64,000 nucleotides of DNA from Actinomyces sp. oral taxon 897 (GTDB lineage: Bacteria; Actinomycetota; Actinomycetes; Actinomycetales; Actinomycetaceae), in contig NZ_CP027236.1 of assembly GCF_002999235.1 (NCBI RefSeq), positions 1,984,001 through 2,048,000 of the forward strand, in the 5' to 3' direction. The translations under genes and the position numbers were made by a program. The notes under the pieces are model-generated. The model was not told the origin of the DNA. It searched no databases and saw nothing but the letters and a program-made list of their open reading frames with translations. This document shows positions 61,348 through 64,000 of this stretch, piece by piece. Position 1 is the first letter of the stretch. Each line of letters opens with the position of its first letter.

Positions 61348-63663
61348 GTGACTACCTCCCGTGAACCCGACTCCCGGCCCGGCGGCGACACCGCCCCTCC
61401 CCCACGCCAGGTGGCCGGGCGCCCGGAGGAGGCGGACGACGCCAGGCCCTCGGCCTCCAGCCCCGCCCAGGCCTCCCCGGACCGGGCGGACCAGGCCGCC
61501 CCGGCCCCAGACGCCCCGGTCCCGGCCGCCCCAGGCGCTTCTGCCCAGCCCCACCCTGACCAGGCCCCCTCCGACCGCCCTGACCAGTCGGACGAGACGC
61601 CCACGGACGCCTCCCCAAACCAGGCGGACCAGGCCGCCTCGGCCCCGGACACCTCGGCCCCGGACACCCCAGACGCCTCGTCCCAGCCGAACCTCACCCC
61701 GGACGCCCCGGACGCCCTGGACACCCCGACCGCCCCGGACACCCCCACCTGGGCGGCTCTGGCCCCCGCCCCTCCGCCACCCACCCAGGCGGAGGCCACG
61801 GCGTCGAGCGTCCTCACCGCGCAGGCCACAGCCCTCCTCGACCCCCAGCAGGCCAGCGCCCAGGACGACCAGAAGGCCCAGGCACCCCGCAGCGAGGACC
61901 TCCTGCGCCGCCTCCTGGGCCTGGACCCGCTGGGCTGGACCCTGCCGGTGGCCGTGCGCGTCAGCGGGTGGGTGGCGACGGCGCTCGTCACCCTGGTGGC
62001 AGCCGTCACACGCCTGGTCGGCCTGGGGCACCCCTCCACCCTCGTGTTCGACGAGATCTACTACGCCAAGGACGCCTGGTCGCTGTCCCACGTGGGCTAC
62101 GAGACCTCCTGGCGCGAGGGGGCGGACGCGGCCTTCGCCCGGGGCGACACGTCGCTCATGACCACGAACCCGAGCTACGTGGTCCACCCCCAGCTCGGCA
62201 AGTGGCTCATCTCCCTGGGCATGGACATCACCGGCCCGGGCCACGCCGCGGGATGGCGGCTCATGCCCGCCGTCGCGGGGATCGCCACCGTCTTCCTGCT
62301 GGCCCGGCTCACTATGCGCCTGACCCGCTCCCCGCTCCTGGCCGGCCTGGCGGGCCTGCTCCTGGCGATCGACGGCGTCGGCATCACCGAGTCCCGTATC
62401 GCCCTCCTGGACGTCTTCATCGGCTTCTTCGCCACCCTGTCCCTGTACTGCCTGGTGCGGGACCGCCAGTCCTCCCGCGCCCGGCTGGCCCGGGACCTCG
62501 CCGGAACGCCCGCGGGCACCACCCCCACACGCCTCCACCTGAGGCCCTGGCTCCTGGCCACGGGCGTGGCACTGGGCCTGACCTGCTCCATCAAGTGGTC
62601 GGGCCTCTACCTGACCATGGTGGTGGGGATTATCGCGGTGGCCTGGGACGTCCTGGCCATGTACCGGACCAAGGTGCCCTACTGGTTCGCCTGGGGGATC
62701 CTGGTGCGCGGCGGCGGCGACTTCCTGCGGACCGTGCCCGTGGCCCTGGCGGTGTACGTGGCCGGGTGGTGGTCATGGTTCACCCACCCGCGCGCCTACA
62801 AGCACGGCTGGGCGGCAGCCATCCGCGCGACGGGTGAGCGCGTGCCCCGGGACTGGCTGCCGGACCCCCTCAACGACCTGCTGGAGTACCACCACCAGGC
62901 CTACGAGTTCCACACCCACCTGCACGACCCCCACCCCTACATGTCCAAGCCGTCCGCCTGGCTCCTCCAGCTGCGGCCCACGTCCTTCCACTGGCTCGAC
63001 AAGAAGGCGGACCTACCGGGCGCCACCTGCAGCTCGGGCGACTGCGTCCAGGCCATTACCTCCCTGGGGAACGTGGCGGTGTGGTGGTCGGCCTTCATCG
63101 CCCTGGTGACCCTGCTGGTGGTCCTGGCGGGGATACGCCGCGACTGGCGCGCCTGGGTGCCGCTGGCCGGCTACCTGGGCCTGTACGTGCCCTGGTTCCT
63201 GTACTGGGAGCGCACCATCTTCCAGTTCTACACGGTGGCCTTCGAGCCCATGGTGGTCCTGGCCCTGACCCTCATGCTCGGGCAGGTCGCGGGACTGCTC
63301 ACCCCGACGCCGGGAAGCGCGGCCGAGTGCGCTGAGACCGCCGCGCTGCGGGCGGGCAGGATCGGCCCGGGCATCGGCGCCCCCCGCGGGCCCCTGGCGC
63401 TCTTCCTGGGCTTTGGCCTGACCTCCCCTCGACGCAGGTGGAGGCGGTTCCTGGAGCGGTTGACGACCTCCAGGCGGGCACAGGTGCTGACGTACGTGAC
63501 CGGGGTGCCCTCGTGGCGTCTGCGCCGTGAGGGCGTGGTCCTGACCGCGGTGGTGGTGGTCCTGGCCGTCGCCTGCGCGCTGGCCTGGTGGCCCATCTGG
63601 ACGGCGCACACCGTCGACAGGAGCTTCTGGTACTGGCACATGTGGCTGCCCTCCTGGATCTGA
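61348..63663 (+). CDS. pmt: Protein O-mannosyltransferase
   Basis: Membrane enzyme that transfers mannose from polyprenyl-phosphate-mannose to secreted proteins during export. 771 residues: a Pro/Ala/Asp-rich cytoplasmic extension of about 190 residues (repeats such as APDTSAPDTPDA), then about 10-11 membrane helices. The catalytic first loop contains LVFDEIYYAKDAWSLSHVGY and YVVHPQLGKWLISLGMDITG; the PMT C-terminal part has MSKPSAWLLQLRPTSFHWLD and LYVPWFLYWERTIFQFYTVA. The donor lipid could come from the GT2 enzyme at 44467. The rsmI-pmt neighbourhood is conserved in actinobacteria. GTG 61348 follows a -10-like element. Confidence 0.92.
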   Translation: MTTSREPDSRPGGDTAPPPRQVAGRPEEADDARPSASSPAQASPDRADQAAPAPDAPVPAAPGASAQPHPDQAPSDRPDQSDETPTDASPNQADQAASAPDTSAPDTPDASSQPNLTPDAPDALDTPTAPDTPTWAALAPAPPPPTQAEATASSVLTAQATALLDPQQASAQDDQKAQAPRSEDLLRRLLGLDPLGWTLPVAVRVSGWVATALVTLVAAVTRLVGLGHPSTLVFDEIYYAKDAWSLSHVGYETSWREGADAAFARGDTSLMTTNPSYVVHPQLGKWLISLGMDITGPGHAAGWRLMPAVAGIATVFLLARLTMRLTRSPLLAGLAGLLLAIDGVGITESRIALLDVFIGFFATLSLYCLVRDRQSSRARLARDLAGTPAGTTPTRLHLRPWLLATGVALGLTCSIKWSGLYLTMVVGIIAVAWDVLAMYRTKVPYWFAWGILVRGGGDFLRTVPVALAVYVAGWWSWFTHPRAYKHGWAAAIRATGERVPRDWLPDPLNDLLEYHHQAYEFHTHLHDPHPYMSKPSAWLLQLRPTSFHWLDKKADLPGATCSSGDCVQAITSLGNVAVWWSAFIALVTLLVVLAGIRRDWRAWVPLAGYLGLYVPWFLYWERTIFQFYTVAFEPMVVLALTLMLGQVAGLLTPTPGSAAECAETAALRAGRIGPGIGAPRGPLALFLGFGLTSPRRRWRRFLERLTTSRRAQVLTYVTGVPSWRLRREGVVLTAVVVVLAVACALAWWPIWTAHTVDRSFWYWHMWLPSWI

Positions 63664-63771
63664 GGGCCGCCGCGTCCTCGAGGTAGCCCTGGGCCGTCAG
63701 CCGCCAGACTGAGCCGCCCGGGGCTGCCGTACCCGCCACCGGCCCCGCAGGCCAGCGGCGTAGTATCAATG

Positions 63772-63801
63772 AGAAAGGGCCCCGGCATGACGCCGGGGCC
63801 C
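63772..63801 (-). terminator. Rho-independent terminator of tRNA-Thr
   Basis: Read on the minus strand, a perfect 10-bp stem GGGCCCCGGC / GCCGGGGCCC with a 5-base loop is followed by TTTCTC, 10 bases past the tRNA. Confidence 0.8.
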
Positions 63802-63810
63802 GGGACCGGG

Positions 63811-63883
63811 AGCCGCCTGTGGGAATCGAACCCACGACCTATTCATTACGAGTGAATCGCTCTGCCGACTGAGCTAAGGCGGC
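63811..63883 (-). tRNA. tRNA-Thr (anticodon CGT)
   Basis: Minus strand cloverleaf: acceptor GCCGCCT / AGGCGGC, D-arm TTAGCTCAGTCGGCAGAGC, anticodon stem ATTCA/TGAAT with loop CTCGTAA (CGT at the anticodon position), T-arm GTGGGTTCGATTCCCAC, discriminator T. Length 73; no encoded CCA. A terminator follows directly. Confidence 0.96.
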
Positions 63884-64000
63884 CTGCCGCCCAGTGGCGG
63901 CGCAGGAGACTGTACCGGCCGGTGAGCCGACCACGCAATCCGCAGGCGCCCGACGCCGTCGTGGGCCTGGACACAACCGGGGTCGACGCCGTCGGTCCCA

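Noticed and set aside
63884..64000. A gene at the right edge
   Set aside because: About 117 bases remain after the tRNA; no start codon with ribosome site or recognisable peptide is visible.

Overview
The window is high-GC DNA with actinobacterial gene content. The order rsmI / pmt / metG / tatD / (rpfB position) / rsmA / ispE is the arrangement familiar from Actinobacteria. With serpins, a polyprenol-phosphate-mannose synthase and the general codon usage it points to Actinomycetaceae, most likely an Actinomyces species. The genus is inferred, not proven. No transposase, integrase, rRNA or cas gene was recognised.

Layout. 1-1840: aspartokinase (partial) and asd. 1853-5912: a truncated ATPase gene and a polyamine-type operon (AdoMet decarboxylase, two DUF4178 proteins, DUF350, membrane aminopropyltransferase). 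5988-8631: malic enzyme and an RpiR-type regulator. 8679-12318: a metal ABC importer with a DtxR-type operator. 12592-14919: thioredoxin, Dps, Nudix, PspC. 15152-18783: TetR plus a drug-export ABC pair. 18881-23219: a type VII-like locus with a putative toxin, duplicated lipoproteins and a toxin-tip remnant, followed by two unknown genes. 23307-30246: nucleobase permease, unknown membrane protein, rlmB, cysS, ispF. 31015-41181: rlmC, a PAS protein, two serpins, GNAT, TetR and a membrane acyltransferase. 41317-45237: four glycosyltransferases. 45370-57050: ABC-F, ispE, rsmA, two G5/transglycosylase proteins, tatD, metG, a membrane protein and pncA. 57879-63883: rsmI, a Nudix remnant, pmt and tRNA-Thr.

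The non-coding DNA is the most unusual part. (1) Many intergenic regions carry tandem repeats with a period of 60-62 bp, usually about 28 conserved bases followed by about 33 variable ones. These are the dimensions of a type I-E CRISPR array, but they occur at roughly a dozen loci; the set at 61077-61290 looks most like a real, eroded array. Several sets end at a leaderless promoter (serpin 1, rsmI, pmt). (2) A roughly 200-bp palindromic element occurs four times in the same orientation. (3) Short 20-23-bp arrays occur at four places. (4) Several conserved enzymes carry low-complexity insertions.

The glycosyltransferase block (including a polyprenol-phosphate-mannose synthase) and Pmt probably cooperate in cell-surface glycan or glycoprotein synthesis. 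The G5/transglycosylase pair, serpins, lipoproteins and type VII-like locus are envelope-directed functions that fit a host-associated lifestyle.
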